From Lagopus muta (Eukaryota > Chordata > Aves > Galliformes > Phasianidae), in assembly GCF_023343835.1 (NCBI RefSeq), contig NC_064449.1, forward strand, positions 434,001 through 498,000: DNA of 64,000 nt, given 5' to 3'. Below are positions 12,121-25,105 of the stretch, in pieces. The translations under genes were made by a program, and so were the position numbers. How positions within the stretch are numbered: position 1 is the stretch's first letter; each line of letters begins with the position of its first letter. The notes beneath the pieces are model-generated. The model was not told the origin of the DNA, ran no database searches, and saw only the letters and a list, made by a program, of their open reading frames with translations.

Positions 12121-14189
12121 ACAAAGAAAATCCATCCTATGCAGTCTCTCCTTTTTCACTTACATAAATAATGATTTCTCTCGGCCATTTAACTTTTGCA
12201 TTCTTGTATTTTGTATTTTTCATATTCATGACAGCTGCAAATCACTTTTCAAAATCAGCTTCACTCTAATGTTTGAAATCAGAGCAGAAATGCATACAGT
12301 GGAGAGAGAGAGAGACACCCTCAGTACAAGTTCAGCTGTTAGTCTATATGACTAAGGAGGTACACCTTAACCTGAATATTCACCTGTCATTCCCCTCCCA
12401 GATCTGTCAGAAGGATTGGTCACCTCTCCGTGAAGTTTCCCATGGAAATAATAACAGAGTTGTGCAAAAACTTGTAGTGACCTGTTTAGATGAGGAAAAT
12501 TAGGTAGCCTTGGGATTCCTCCATGAGAAAAGAACTCTTTTTAAAAATATTCACAGTTTTTATTCATTTTTTGCTTTTAAAAAGTAGTGTTCTCTGTGTC
12601 CCTCTTCACCTCCCCCTGCCCACACACACTCTAAGTAGAAAAATGATTCCTCTTGTAATGATTTGTCATTCAAAGGGGAAAAGAATTTGTGCTGCCTGCT
12701 GTCAGACAAGGAGTTTGCGTTGCTTCTGGACAGGTGATCAGCTAGAACAAGGGATTCCTCTCCTTTATCCCTGCCTCAAAAAGCAAGAATAGAGGAAGAA
12801 CCACAACTTTGTATCTTCGGTTCACTCAGTGACACTTGAACACTTCAACTTCCTCCGCATCCAGACAGAAATTGTTTATTCCCTGTCACTCACAGTGCTG
12901 GACACAGAGCTTCTTCTGTCTGACCTGAGCAGGAGACAGGGCAGGACTGAGGCCCAAGCTGTGTGAAAAATTCGGGTTCCACCCCCTTTAAGCCAGTCTA
13001 GGGCTTGGTGCGAGCCCGGAACAGGTTTGCTCCTGAGTGACGTGGGCAGCAGGGTGCACTGACACGTGCCCATGCACTGCCAGCAGAGAATCCACGCAGG
13101 GAGGAGCGAAGTGAGAACGCTTTGCGCAGGCAGACCTGTAGTGCCAGTTATTCAGCAGCCATACATAGAGCTGAGCCGCGGGCTACACTCTCACTGCTCT
13201 GCAAATTTCCCACTTTTATGCATTTCTTCCAAACTTTGATGAAGGAGCTACTCCTCAGATCTAAATCCCTGCCCGAGGCGCGGCAGGACGGAGTGAAAGT
13301 TCCCTTCTGAGGATGCATTTCACTCTCTCCAGTCTGTTCTTGCAGTCCCACCCACTTCCCAGCCCTTGCCAGGAAGATGGGTTTCTGCGTGCTCGTTCAT
13401 GTGCAAGGCAAAGCCCTGGAAATGTCAGAAAACACACTTTGTTCCCAAGTTCTGCCTAAGTGAAGGCTGGGAATGGAACAGGACACGCCCAGGGAAACCC
13501 AACATCATGCAGCAGACCCGGTCCCCAGCTGCTCATCACCAGGCTGCCATGTTCCCCAGGTGTTTTCCAGCCATGCGGAACAAACAGGGAGGAGAAGTGG
13601 TGCTCCTGAGCATTGCTTTATGTCATCACCCACTCAGGGCAGCGCTGGGGCAGGAGCAGGGCCCTGGACTTGCAGCTGGCCCTCTGCACAGGTTTGTTCT
13701 CCTATGCTAGGTGGCTTCAGGCAATTCACCATGCGTCACCAAGCACACAACAGAGTGGAAGTCCTTTGGGATAGGGTCTCACCCAGACTTCCCACCAGAT
13801 TTTAAACCTGTCAGTGCCCAGCCTGCTCGGGACAGCTTTTGGGGTCTAATCAAGCTGTTTGCAAAGTCTGGCTGCAGTCCTGCTGGATGATGAGTGGAGG
13901 AGGATCCCTTAGGCATCTGGAGTGAAGCAATGAGCCATAGGGTGCTGGGGGATGCTCCCAGGCTGTGCACAGCTCCGAGCCATCCAGCAGCCTCACTGAT
14001 GCCATTGGGACTGAGGTGGCTTCCCTGTGTTCCACCCAGAGCTGGAGGACAGCAGACACTTCCCTGCAGAGCCGAGCTCACCTACAGCCCCTCCAGCTAC
14101 ACAGCCACCAGGCTTCCCAGATAAGAGATGAAAAGCAGATGCCACGAAGCAGCTTGGAATTGGAGGCCTGTGAAAGCAGAACACCAAAA

Positions 14190-14246
14190 AGGAAAAAAAA
14201 AAAAAAAAAGAAGAAGAAAAAATAAAAGAGGGTTTTTTTTTTTTTG
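14190..14246. repeat. A-rich then T-rich homopolymer pair
   Basis: A long A-rich run (about 14190-14223, interrupted by a few G's) is followed after a short spacer by a pure T run ending at about 14246. The two could pair as an inverted repeat. I see no mobile-element body attached. Confidence 0.8.
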
Positions 14247-16439
14247 GAACAGCAGGCCTTAGGAAGAACGCTGAGAGCAGACGTGCTTCTCAGAGCTTGC
14301 CTCCAGGCCTCCACCCCTCACTTGGTGCATCTCTAACACAACTGTCTGGATCCAACATGGGCTGCATGCTGGTGGAGGTGGTTTGCTGCAGCAGCTCCTG
14401 CACTCCCTGCAGGCTAAATGCACAGTGCAGACAGAGGACAGTCCCAGTAATAAGATGCATCCATGGAAGAGGAAATCAGGTTGTCCATGGATATAGCCTG
14501 AGGAGTTCAAGCGTCAAAATGTCCCACCTGAGTTCACATACTCGGCTGTTTGAGACTTCTTTGAACATCCTTGCCTTTAATTATGAGCCTTCCCATACTT
14601 CTGTCTTCTCCATGCACTGTGCTGTGACTCACAGCTTGGAGTCACAGGGATTCCCATGATTTACTGGGACTCTACCTACAGCCCCAGCAACAGGGCTCCA
14701 GCTGTGCACCACACTGGACAGACAGATTTCCTGCCTGTATGGCAAAGAGGCAAACAGGGCTGTGCTTTCTTTGACGACGTGGCTTGGATACAACTGGTAT
14801 TAAAGTTTTTCTCAATGCTCTGCTGGTAATGCAAGCCATATGAACAAACTCATCTACTAAAGGTCTGAATGCTTTTTGTTCATCCCCAGAGCCTGTTGAA
14901 CATCCCATGTTGGCAGCATGTCCCCATAGTCCCAAACACAATTTCTTTTCCTCATGACCCATCTGTGGCACAGGTCCCAAGCTGCCCGCAGCGCCTTGGA
15001 AGCCACACGACATAAAAGCAGATGCACACTCATCCAAACAGCAGTGACCAGGACATGAGCTGTGTTCTGGACTAAGCTGGCACTCACTGCTTCCAGCTTT
15101 GGATAATGAGAATCCCTAGTGAAGTACCATTTTGCCAGACTTTGCCCAAGAACCGCATCCACCCCCCGCTCACCCATGACTGGACTGCTTGTGACAGGTT
15201 CCCATGTCCTGCAATTTCCCAGATGGAGATGTCTGGACCATTGATTATAACCTTGGATCTCTTCCCCTAACCACACTGCCTCAAAATAAGCTAAGAGGCA
15301 GAAATCCAAGCTATTTTCATTTCAGGCTTCAAAGAGGATGCTCAAAACTAAAGGGAACACTTAAGTAAAACATGTATAAACAGGGAGCATCTGGTATTTT
15401 CCCTGGCAGCACCAAGTCTTGAGATATGCAAGAAAAAAGTTACCAATAAAGGTAACAAAGAGGGTTTCTCTTTACTATTACACAGCAGTGTCTGGGCTGA
15501 TCCTTGCTCTGAAATCCTATTCACTTCCATGACCTTAAACAAGAGGAAAGTCAACACAGTTCAGCCCATTCAAAGCTAACATCTCTGCTTCCAGTCCCAG
15601 TGGGCGTGCAGCACTTTGGCAGAGCCTGTTGTGTGTTAACCTCCTTCCTTTATAAAGACAAAGCACCATGCAGCGATGCGCACCTGATCCTGCTGCTAGC
15701 ATTTGTTTCTGCCTTTGCTTCTGTGCAGCTCTTTGTTCTCCTCTGCTCAGACAAAGGAGGCAGGCAGCCTTCTGCTTCTCCAGGGATACGGATCCACAGC
15801 AAGACACTGCGGCTTAATGGAAGTGTTCCTCTGGGTCAAGTGGCAGAGCCAACTGCTGCCTTCATGCAGTGATCTTCATCCCAGAAAGGAAGAGAATCAA
15901 TTAGCAGCCCACAAGCAGGGAAGTCTCCTGGTGAGCAGCCACATTTGTCTTAAAGATGATACGCCACGCTTGCTTCGAACACAGCTTTTTGCGTACTTGG
16001 GCCAGTCCTCCACACCAAGCCCAGCAATAGCATCACTGAAACTTCTGGTCTTATCCAGGAGGTACCAGAAAACCTCAGAGAGAAGCTGGGGTCCCACTAG
16101 AGCATTTGCAGGAAAATAGACACTGTCACTGTAACAAAGCAGCCCTTAGTAACACCAGCTGCTGTACAAAGATGGACAACAACATATCCACAGGAGAATT
16201 CCTTCTCTCCCTTCTGTCATATCCTGGATGATTTTTTAATTATTATTATGATGATTATTTTTAATACTTCTCCATCTTACTCCCCAAAGTTCCTATTTTT
16301 ACAGTTCAGATATGAATGAGTGAAAAGATGCCTCTGTTCCTGGCTGCTTGGATTTCTGTTGAGCAAAGCTGTCCTGCAACCCAGTTCATCTTCTGAGAGA
16401 CTGTTTGGAAGCATCTCAAAAGAAGATGCTCTGGCTTTG

Positions 16440-17330
16440 CTCAAGCCACCTAGAAATTCACTTGATGCCTAATTAACCTTATTAGAAAGCTACAGCAGCA
16501 ATTCCTTACAATACCAGCAGCATTATTGCTTCATCTCCATCTTAATTAGCAGCAAAGAGTCTGGGCGCGTATCTGCAAACTAACTGGTGATTAGCTTATG
16601 CTATCAATATATTGTTCCATCTTAGCCAGCCCCTTTGTTAAAAAAAGAAAACAGTTTCATCCAGTGTAATTTCCAAACAGAACACTAAATCACTGAAGTC
16701 ACCAAGCAGAACTTATTTTGCAATTAAGCCTTTCTATAACAAGGAGCCTTTGTTCCATTGCAGTAAGTCAGGAGATCAAAACGTGGCCTGCAGTGCTAAG
16801 CTTGGGTAACACCTAGGAAATATCAATACAGTTCTGACATTATCTTAATAAATAATGAACATGGTATAGATAAGGTGATTGTAGACACGGTGAGTCTACA
16901 GATGTGTTAAGTACAACAAACCTGTGAGGTATGATTAAGGGATTTAAAGGTCTGTTTGTTGCTCAAACAATTAACTCCATGGAGAAGAAGACAGCACACG
17001 TTTAGTAGCAGTGGTAAATACCAGCCTTTTGAGATGGCAACCATTGATAGAGAACAAAATTGAAGCAGAAAGATGTTGAATAAAGTAACTTAAGATTGCC
17101 AGCCTAAACGAGGAAGACTGCTACAACCTCCTGCATGTGTCAACAAATTCCTAATTGTACAGTGGATTTTTGGAGTGAAGAAACCCTATGCTGATATTCC
17201 AGGAGACTGCAGCATTAAAATCATTTCACAGAAATGCTGTACGACCATTTACATCCATTTATCAGCCCTTGTTAAGAAATGCCACTAATTTTAATGTTGC
17301 AAATGCATTGCAAAAATTTGCATCCTTGGC
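16440..17330. promoter_or_regulatory. Candidate conserved enhancer block with cardiac-type motifs
   Basis: About 900 bases of CpG-poor, repeat-free DNA contain a notable set of motif cores: CACTTGA (NKX2-type) near 16459, CTAATTAACC and TTAATTAGC (homeodomain) near 16470 and 16540, TAACACCT (T-box half-site) near 16808, AGATAAGG (GATA) near 16869, and TGTGTTAAG near 16903. Such T-box, GATA and NKX mixtures are typical of heart enhancers around TBX3 and TBX5. Function is inferred from motifs alone. Confidence 0.35.
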
Positions 17331-18260
17331 ATAAGGCACACCTCCACGTTACGCTCAGTGCCTCAGAAGATGTATCTGCTCTTGCAAAGCTGTGACTGTG
17401 TTTTTTGGGTTTTTTTTTTTTTGTGGGTTCCCATCCCCATCACCAGGGTGAGGAGGGATGCAAAGAGCAAAGGAAGACCAGAAACAGAGACAAGCAATGC
17501 TGGCTCGTGATGCGTTCATGATATGAGCCTTTATGCAGGTGGAAATATTTCCACAAGTACTTTCTGAAGCAGAACAGCTTCTGTATGGGCAGCCCAGGCC
17601 CATGCAAGAGGAATACCTAGCACACCGAGAAACAGATGTGCTCCAAAAACCTAGCCTGCAATTCCAACCGATGCTGGTGAGTTAGCATTTCACACAGCAG
17701 CTACTGGTGCTATTTTGTATGACTGCTGGTGGATAAAATATTCATGCGGTGCATGGGAGACCCAAACCCAGTTCCTTTCAGAGAGATCCCCGAATGTGGC
17801 TCAAACAGCCACTCTGAGCTTCGCCTAGCTCTGTCCCCACTGGGGTCAGTGAATTCCCAAAAAAGTGAAGGAGACACACACTAAGCCAACACTTCTAATA
17901 CTAGATCCTGCTTTATAAAAAAATAAATATTCCTCATTTTACTCTGCTTAAACCTTGCAATACCGAAATCACTTTGTCTGTCACTCAAGGCTCTGGTGTT
18001 TTAGCCAGTGCCACTGAGCTGTGGGTGAAGGATTGCTCAAGTCCACCTGAGCTCTCTCCACCAACAGTTTCTGCTGCCAGCCTGCACTGTCATTACATGC
18101 CCACCACCATTCCACACAGCTTTGTGCTCACAGAAGTGCCAGCTTTCAGGAAGGGCTCTGAATTCCCTGGAGCATCTACAGCTGGCCTCAGCCCCTTTGA
18201 GGATGTTTGCATTTATCTAGATTAAAAAAATTCATCAAATAATGGATTTGAACTGAAATG

Positions 18261-18271
18261 TTATCACACCT
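18261..18271. promoter_or_regulatory. Overlapping GATA and T-box motif
   Basis: The 11 bases TTATCACACCT contain TTATC (inverted GATAA) directly abutting TCACACCT, the exact inverse of the canonical T-box half-site AGGTGTGA. TBX5 and GATA4 are known partners on heart enhancers. A single site proves little. Confidence 0.35.
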
Positions 18272-19099
18272 CTCCTTTCCTCTCAGTTTCCTCCCTTTTC
18301 CCCCTGCCTCCACCAAAGAGCAAGGAGAGGAGCCTCAACTTAGCTTCTATTTTTGTTAAAAACAGACATCAGTTTTGTTTCCACTAAAAATGGAAACCCA
18401 GACATGGGTTTAAGCAGTAACTAGTATGTAAAGAAAGCCGCCTCTTGCCAGGAATTTGTGCTTCTTTAATAACTTCAAGAAAAGCAAAAATCTAATGATG
18501 AGCCAAAACATATTGTTTGGTCTCACACGGGGTCTGATCAAACATCTAAAGGCAGTCAGATTCCAGGAAAGGAGAGCTTCCTCATTCTTAAGGAATATTA
18601 CAAAATGTGCAGAAGGAATGAATTTGTTTCTATCAAGTCCCTTATGATTTACCTCCTTGATCAATATAATCCAAGAGCTTTGAAATAGGCTGAGTATTCC
18701 AAGCATTCACCTGCAATCAATGGGAGACATAGGAAACCATTCAATTAAAAAATAATAAAGCATGCTACGTTTGGTATTTGTTTGTTTGAAAGTCAAAAGG
18801 GTTTTCAGATCTCTGTGTTTAGCCTATCTTCTGCAAAAGCTATACATTTCCCTCTTAGAGCTAAACCAAACCATATTCTTTTTTTTAATCATATGAATGA
18901 GCTCAAGGAATTTGTGAGCAACAGCCCTCTTCTTCCTTCCAACTTACCCTGTGGCCTCTGACAAGGAGTGTGCTAGGGTTGAAGAAGACAGTTCTTGATC
19001 ACATAAATGCTATTCGAAAGCAGGGGTATGTCATGTTCGCCTCGGTGATTGACAATATACCATAAAATATACTATGTCAATACTATGACCATGAACTAT

Positions 19100-20090
19100 G
19101 TCGGCCTGTAGGGGTAACATCTTGGTGGGATCAGTACTGGGGCCCATCTTGTTTACTATCTTTATTGATGACCCAGATGGGGGCATTGAGTGCACTCTCA
19201 GTAAGTTTGGCGCCAAGCTGGGAGGTGGTGTGGATCTGCCTGAGGGTAGGAAGGCCCTTCAGAGGGATCTGGATAAGCTGGATCGCTGGGCTGAGGTGAA
19301 TGGGATGAGGTTCAACAACGCCAAGCGCTGGGTCCTGCACTTTGGGCACAACAACCCCCTGCAGTGTTATAGGCTTGGGGCTGAGCAGCTGGATGAGAGT
19401 GAAGAGAAAAGGGACCTGGGGGTGTTGGTTGATGCTCGGCTGAACATAAGCCGACAGTGTGCCCAGGTGGCCAAGAGGGCCAACGGCATCCTGGCCTGCA
19501 TCAGAAATAGCGTGGCCAGCAGGAGCAGGGAGGCGATCATCCCCTGTACTCAGCCGCACCTCCAGTGCTGTGTTCAGTTTTGGGCCCCTCACTACAGGAA
19601 AGACACTGAGGCACTGGAACGTGTCCAGAGAAGGGCAATGAAACTGGTGAGGGGTCTGGAGCACAAGTCTTATGAGGAGCAGCTGAGGGAGCTGGGATTG
19701 TTGAGTCTGGTGAAGAGGAGGCTCAGGGGAGACCTCCCTGCACTCTACAACCTCCTGAAGGGAGGCTGTGGTGAGGAGGGGTTTGGCCTCTTCTCCCAGG
19801 CAACAAACAGGACCAGGGAAATGACCACAAGTTGTAGCAGAGGAGATTTAGATTGGACATAAGGAAGAACTTTTTCTCTCAGAGATTTGTCAGGCACTGG
19901 AATGGTTGCCCAGGGAGGTGGTGGAGTCGCTGTCGCTGGCAGTGTTCAAGCGGCGTTTGGACGAGGAGCTGTGAGATCTGGGTTAGTGCTTGTGGTCGTG
20001 ATGGTAATGGGAGGACGGTTGGACTAGATGATCTTGTAGGTCTTTTCCAACCTGGTAATAATATGATTCTATGATTCTGTGATTCTCTGA
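19100..20090 (+). mobile_element. CR1 LINE, about 1 kb, plus orientation, includes 3' part of reverse transcriptase
   Basis: This is the longest CR1 in the window. A decayed but readable frame runs from about 19098 to 19862. It begins with the LINE reverse-transcriptase motif [15 protein letters not shown] and continues through the typical CR1 C-terminal region ([58 protein letters not shown]). The catalytic YADD/FADD segment is missing: the frame passes from SKFG straight to AKLGGG. The next segment, with RHWNGCPG, is in another frame. The element ends in the usual ATGATTCTATGATTCTGTG tail. It is a dead, 5'-truncated copy. Confidence 0.96.
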
Positions 20091-22284
20091 AAGTCACCCT
20101 GAATACACAACTGCATGAAAAAATGGAGTCACCAATAAACAACCAGTGTGGAGCATTGGGTATCAGATTCTGGCAAGAAGTAGTGAGCGCAGTAATACTG
20201 CAAGAAACAGCTGAAATTCTGGACAATCCATGCACAAGAAGCAAGAAGCACGTATCCTGGGTGTAATTTCCCTGAGGATCCTAGATCATCAACCATTCTC
20301 CCTGGAAGAGCATCCTCCCCATGACAAAGATGGTCCCACAGCACAGGCTCCCACATCAAGGAGAGAAGACTTCCAGAATGATAAAGCCCACCATCTGCAA
20401 TAGGTATATTTGGCCAAGATGGAAATCCACGCTCAGACCCAAAAGGCTCAGCTAATAAATAAGACATCCTTCCTCAACATCCCCAAGATGTTCCTTATTC
20501 CACACCTGGCATGTTGTGCACAGCTCAAAAATGGAATGCTAGATATCCTATGGGGCTGATGAATCCAAGGACTCATTTCCACATGCAGGAAATAGCTCTA
20601 GTATTCTGCTGGTAACCTTGAGTAGTCTTTAAATCTTATCTTTTAAAGGAGGATTGTGGTAGCCTTTGTTGTTTAAACTTAATACTATGGAGGAAGAGAT
20701 GGCCGCCCTCTAGGCAATCAGACCATGGGAATGGAGAAGATACTGTCTCCATTTTGAAAGGAAGCCATTCAAGCTTGTTTTGGCAGAGTCTTTAAACCTT
20801 CACTATCCTACACACTACAGTGCAGAGGTAGAGGGAGAAGCAAAGAACAGAAAGTTGAGATCAAGGCAAGAAATAGGCCTGTGAATTTGAAATACTTTTG
20901 CAGTCCTCAGATATTCTTGCTTCCCTAGGGATCAGTTATCCCCTTGCAGAGGAGCAGCTGTTCACCAAACCAAACTCAGCTGGGCCAGTGAGAGGTGGTC
21001 TCCCCCTCAGAAAGCTTTGGATGATAACCAGCAAGAACACTATTTGTAAGTACAGAGGACTACACGTTCCCACAGGACTCATGGATGGCAGTGATGAGCC
21101 AGAAGGATACATTTAACAGTTGCTTAACTTCTGGCACCAATTCATTTCCTTACAATAATGTCCAACACAAGCAGCCTTCAGATGTTGTGTAAATATTGTC
21201 AGTGCCCTGGCACAATTTCTTTTTTTTTTCTTTTTTTTTTTCTTCCCACAATCTCCAAGTTCATAAACACTAATTATATCTCCTGATCCCTCTAGACAAG
21301 CTATAAGCATTCCATACACCAGGAAACTAAGGCAACTAAGGGAAACTAAGGGAATCCTGAGAATCCTTGCTTCCCATTGGCAGCAGTGGAGGAGGCTGCT
21401 ATGAGAAAGTGACAACTTACCAGGAGCTAGTGACATTGTCAGCTCAGCTGTATTTCTAGGTTTCTTGATCAGCAGGATAGGAATTTCACGTTATGGACTT
21501 CTTAATGGCCATGCAATTTAAAATTCCAGCTTCCCGTAACACTGTAGGGATCTTCAGTGTCAGCATCTTGTCATAAGCCATACCATCTGCTGAACACTTC
21601 CAACTGCTTATGGAGTTCCTAGAAAATGGATTCTATCCCCAACTCCCTAGATATGTACTGCAGATATCTTCAAAGCAGTAACAGTGCAACGAGTTCAGTC
21701 ATGGCACAGATCTCTCCTTTGCATTTTGCCCCAGCACGTAACTACACAGGCTGAAACCATCACTTGAATCCACGTTTTCCTAAAGACTGTTCTGTCTATT
21801 CCTGTGCACTTGCCAGGCACATTTTAGTGCCAGGAAATATCAAAAGAACCAAAAGTGCCACAGAAATGAGTTTGGAGTCAAGAAGATTTTCCAGGTGAGT
21901 GCCACCTATGTGCAAAGCTTCATGATTAATGACTGATTTGCAACATAGGAGCAATAATCCCCAGCGCTAAAGGTACGTTCAACTAGAAGTCACTCAGGTG
22001 CAGAGCACTCCTCTGTTTCCCATCATCTGCCACTGAATCTGTAGCTACATCTTTTGTAAGGAATTATGGGTGCTGAGATGAATTGTGAGATTAAACTCTA
22101 GAGCATTTTGCGGAAGACAGATGGACACGATATCCCTGGCAAAGACAGTGGGGCCTTGAGTCTTACTGTTTTCTCATCACCTAGAAGAGAAAGTTCAGCA
22201 GTTGCAGACAGGTGGGACATGACCAGATCTTTCTTTTCCCTGTAGTGCCAAGGATATGCAGGATGCCCTGCAAAGCCTCCACAT
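20091..22284. other. Intergenic DNA, no gene seen
   Basis: No exon is supported. A T-rich tract lies at 21219-21242. A weak CTCF-like sequence in minus orientation lies at 20702-20715. I saw nothing else structured. Confidence 0.65.
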
Positions 22285-23012
22285 TATAGAATCATAGAAT
22301 TATAGAATGGCCCGGGTTGAAAAGCACCACAACAATCATCTGGTTCCAACCTCGTGCTGTGTGCAGGTCACCAACCAGCAGCCCAGGCTGCCCAGAGCCA
22401 CATCCAGCCTGGCCTCCAATGCCTGCAGGGATGGGGCATCCACAGCCTCCTTGGCAACCTGTTCCAGTGCCTCACCACCCTCTGGGTGAAAAACTTTCTC
22501 CTCATATCCAATGTAAACCTCCCCTGTCTCAGTTTCAAACCATTCCCCCTTGTCCTATCACTGTCCACCCTCACAAACAGCTGTTCCCCTTCCTGTTTAT
22601 ATGCTCCCTTCAAGTATCGGAAGGCAGCAATAAGTTCTCCCTGTAGCTCATAGCAGAGCTGCTCCAGCCCTCTGCTCATCTCAGTGCCTCCTCTGGACCC
22701 ACTCTAAGAGCTCCACGTCCTTCCTGTGCTGGGGGCCCCAGGCCTGGACGCAGCGCTGCAGATGGGGCCTCACAAGAGCCGAGCAGAGGGGGACAATCAC
22801 CTCCCTGTCCCTGCTGGCCGCCCCTTTTTCATGCAGCCCAGAACACAGCTGGCCTTCCAGGCTGCAGGCACACACTGCTGCCTCATGGCCAGCTTCTCGT
22901 CCACCAGGACCCCCAAGTCCCTCTCTGCAGGGCTGCTCCCAAGGAGATCTTTCCCCAGTATGTATAAATACCTGGGATCTCCCTACACTGTAGTGTTGGG
23001 CTCTGCATTTTA
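22285..23012 (-). mobile_element. CR1 LINE fragment, about 730 bp, minus orientation
   Basis: It starts with the inverted terminus ATAGAATCATAGAATTATAG, followed by GAATGGCCCGGGTT and the inverted end of CR1 ORF2. On the minus strand the decayed protein contains [16 protein letters not shown] and, upstream, [20 protein letters not shown]. It extends further 5' than the 3.6-kb copy and is truncated before the polymerase motifs. Confidence 0.95.
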
Positions 23013-25010
23013 AAGCAAAAATTACCTGAAAGAGAGCTTGGGTTAGAACTTCAAATATTTTTTTCTCGACTGAAGAACCTAACTACTGGTTTTTGCTAAG
23101 ACCTGACAACTTCACAACAGTTACCCATTCACAATGTTATCCATCCCTGTCTTTGACAATAAAACAGTAACAAGCTGCCATTGATGGAGAACATAGCTAC
23201 AGCTCACATCTCTCTCAGGTGAACCCTAGTGCCAGCACTGCTGCATTTTAAACCAGCACTCTGAGAAGATGCTCCTTTCAGGTTGAAATGGAGCCCATGC
23301 AATGAAAACTTTCTACCAACCTGCAGGAAGGCTGGGATGTCACCCAGGCCCTGCTGTGAAAATAGCCTACCATACACCTTAACAGCTCCAAAGAAAATTT
23401 GATCTCATCTGAAGCTCCACAACTGAGCTAATTGCTTTAGCTCTAAGGAAAATGCAATGAGATCCTAGATTTAATACCAACTCACTTGCTCATTTTCAGT
23501 CCTGATCCATTTTCCCCTGGGATCCATGTTCAGAGGAGCTGAAGCTTCCCAGCACCAGCAGCCACAAAGCAGATGTGGCTGCGCCACCAGGGACTCAGAA
23601 CAAGCCTGTACAAGAAGGCCAGCAGCTCGTTCTCATGGTCTGGGACAGCTAGGAGTATTCGGCAGGAATCCTCACTTTCCTTTGCCCATTGCACAGCCAC
23701 AGACATGGACTCTGCACCACTCCAGTCACATTTCCTACCGGGTCTGAATCTTAGCCCTTCCTCCTCTTCACAATGGAAAAACCCATTCCAATGGGAAGGG
23801 TTATCATTTATGGCCCTGCAGTGCCAGACAGAGACACGAGTCTGCCAGAGCTGATCATCCGTCAGGGTTCTGTGCCCTCTGGAGAAGGGAACATCCCCCA
23901 TTACTTAGAGGTAAAATACTTTGCCATGAAGCACACCTGATTCAGCCAATCCAGTGACTTTTAAATATATTCTAAAGCAACAAAGAGGAATATTTAATAG
24001 AGGTGAAACACCACATTCCCCATAATTCAATCTTTACAGAGAGCTCTTAAGCTGACATAAACTTCTTTACCAGAACACATCACAGCCAATATTACATTTA
24101 AAATAAGCACATCTAAAAGCAAGAGGCTAAGCAACTCCGTTTTCATTGAGAAGCAAGCTGACAGCAGTTTAATATCCTGCATTCACTGATTTGAGCATCA
24201 AATTCTACAAAGATGAGCCCATGCTCTGACATGAAAGCAGCAGGATTTGGGCGCATAGGTTGTGCTTTGACTGTGCTTGGCACAAAACACATTGCTCTTC
24301 AGCAGCACCAGAAAGACGTAAGACCAAGAAGTCAGGACAGTTTGCATCAGATCCATCTCAGGGTGTATCCCTGAAGATAGAACGTGCATTCTGGACTTTT
24401 TATTGGTTGCTTTATGGTCAGTTGGAGAACCAAGCATTTGCTGCTGCTCCCAGCATTACTCTAAAATAAAGCAGACTCTGCCAACTCAGCAGGCAAATTT
24501 TGGCTAAGGTCAGGAAGAGACATGCGCATGCCAGTCTGTTTTGTAATTGGAGTGCTTTATTGCATTACACCTTATGCATGGATTAGACTCCTAAAGTCCA
24601 TGTTCAGACAGTTAGCAAGCCCCATGTTATTTGTGGCACACACTGTACATACCTTCAATCATGTATTTTACTCCAGCATTAGCAGAATTTTGGAAAAGGC
24701 ACTAACAGGAAGGAAGCAAATCCTATTGCACTATTACACAACAATGCAGCATGGCCCAGAGATCCAGCCACTGCAGGAAAAAGGAGTTTTCCACAGTTCC
24801 AAGAACATTAGCTCTTTCAGTGCTAGCAATACAGATGTTCTGAAAAACCCCACTGCAGCTTCAGCGTCTACCTGACACTTCATGACATTATTACACATTC
24901 CCTTGCTTCATCCTTTGCTCTCTGCAGCAGTACTCAGTGTGTGAGGCTGGCATGCCAGCTGAGGCATCCCTGTCACAAGAATTGCACTGGGGCACAGCTG
25001 GGATGGAAGC
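23013..25010. other. Intergenic DNA, no gene seen
   Basis: No exon is supported. Between about 23950 and 24150 the sequence is AT-rich, with an ACATTCC (TEAD-type) core and GGTGAAACACC. This is a weak candidate for regulatory DNA and is not listed separately. Confidence 0.6.
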
Positions 25011-25105
25011 CATAGAATCCTGGAATCACAGAATGGCTTAGGTTGGAAAGGACCTTCAAGATCATTGAGCCTCAGCCACCCTACTGTGTGCAGGGCTGTC
25101 CTGGT
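25011..25105 (-). mobile_element. CR1 3' end fragment, minus orientation
   Basis: It shows the inverted CR1 terminus (CATAGAATCCTGGAATCACAG) and the inverted 3' sequence GGTTGGAAAGGACCTTCAAG, and fades out after about 95 bases. It is a short truncated insertion. Confidence 0.9.

Larger units (their letters stand above)
12121..19099. other. Intergenic DNA, no gene seen
   Basis: Frames are short and overlap on both strands, with no domain that I recognise, including a 150-codon minus frame at 14857-15309. Low-complexity A/T tracts lie near 14190-14246 and 17401-17423. The block 16440-17330 and the motif at 18261 are listed separately. Confidence 0.65.

Noticed and set aside
14857..15309. 150-codon minus-strand frame
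   Set aside because: Tryptophan-rich and without family resemblance or exon signals; treated as chance.
19098..19862. 254-codon plus-strand frame with reverse-transcriptase similarity
   Set aside because: It is part of a CR1 retrotransposon lacking the catalytic motif and its 5' half; annotated as a mobile element, not as a gene.
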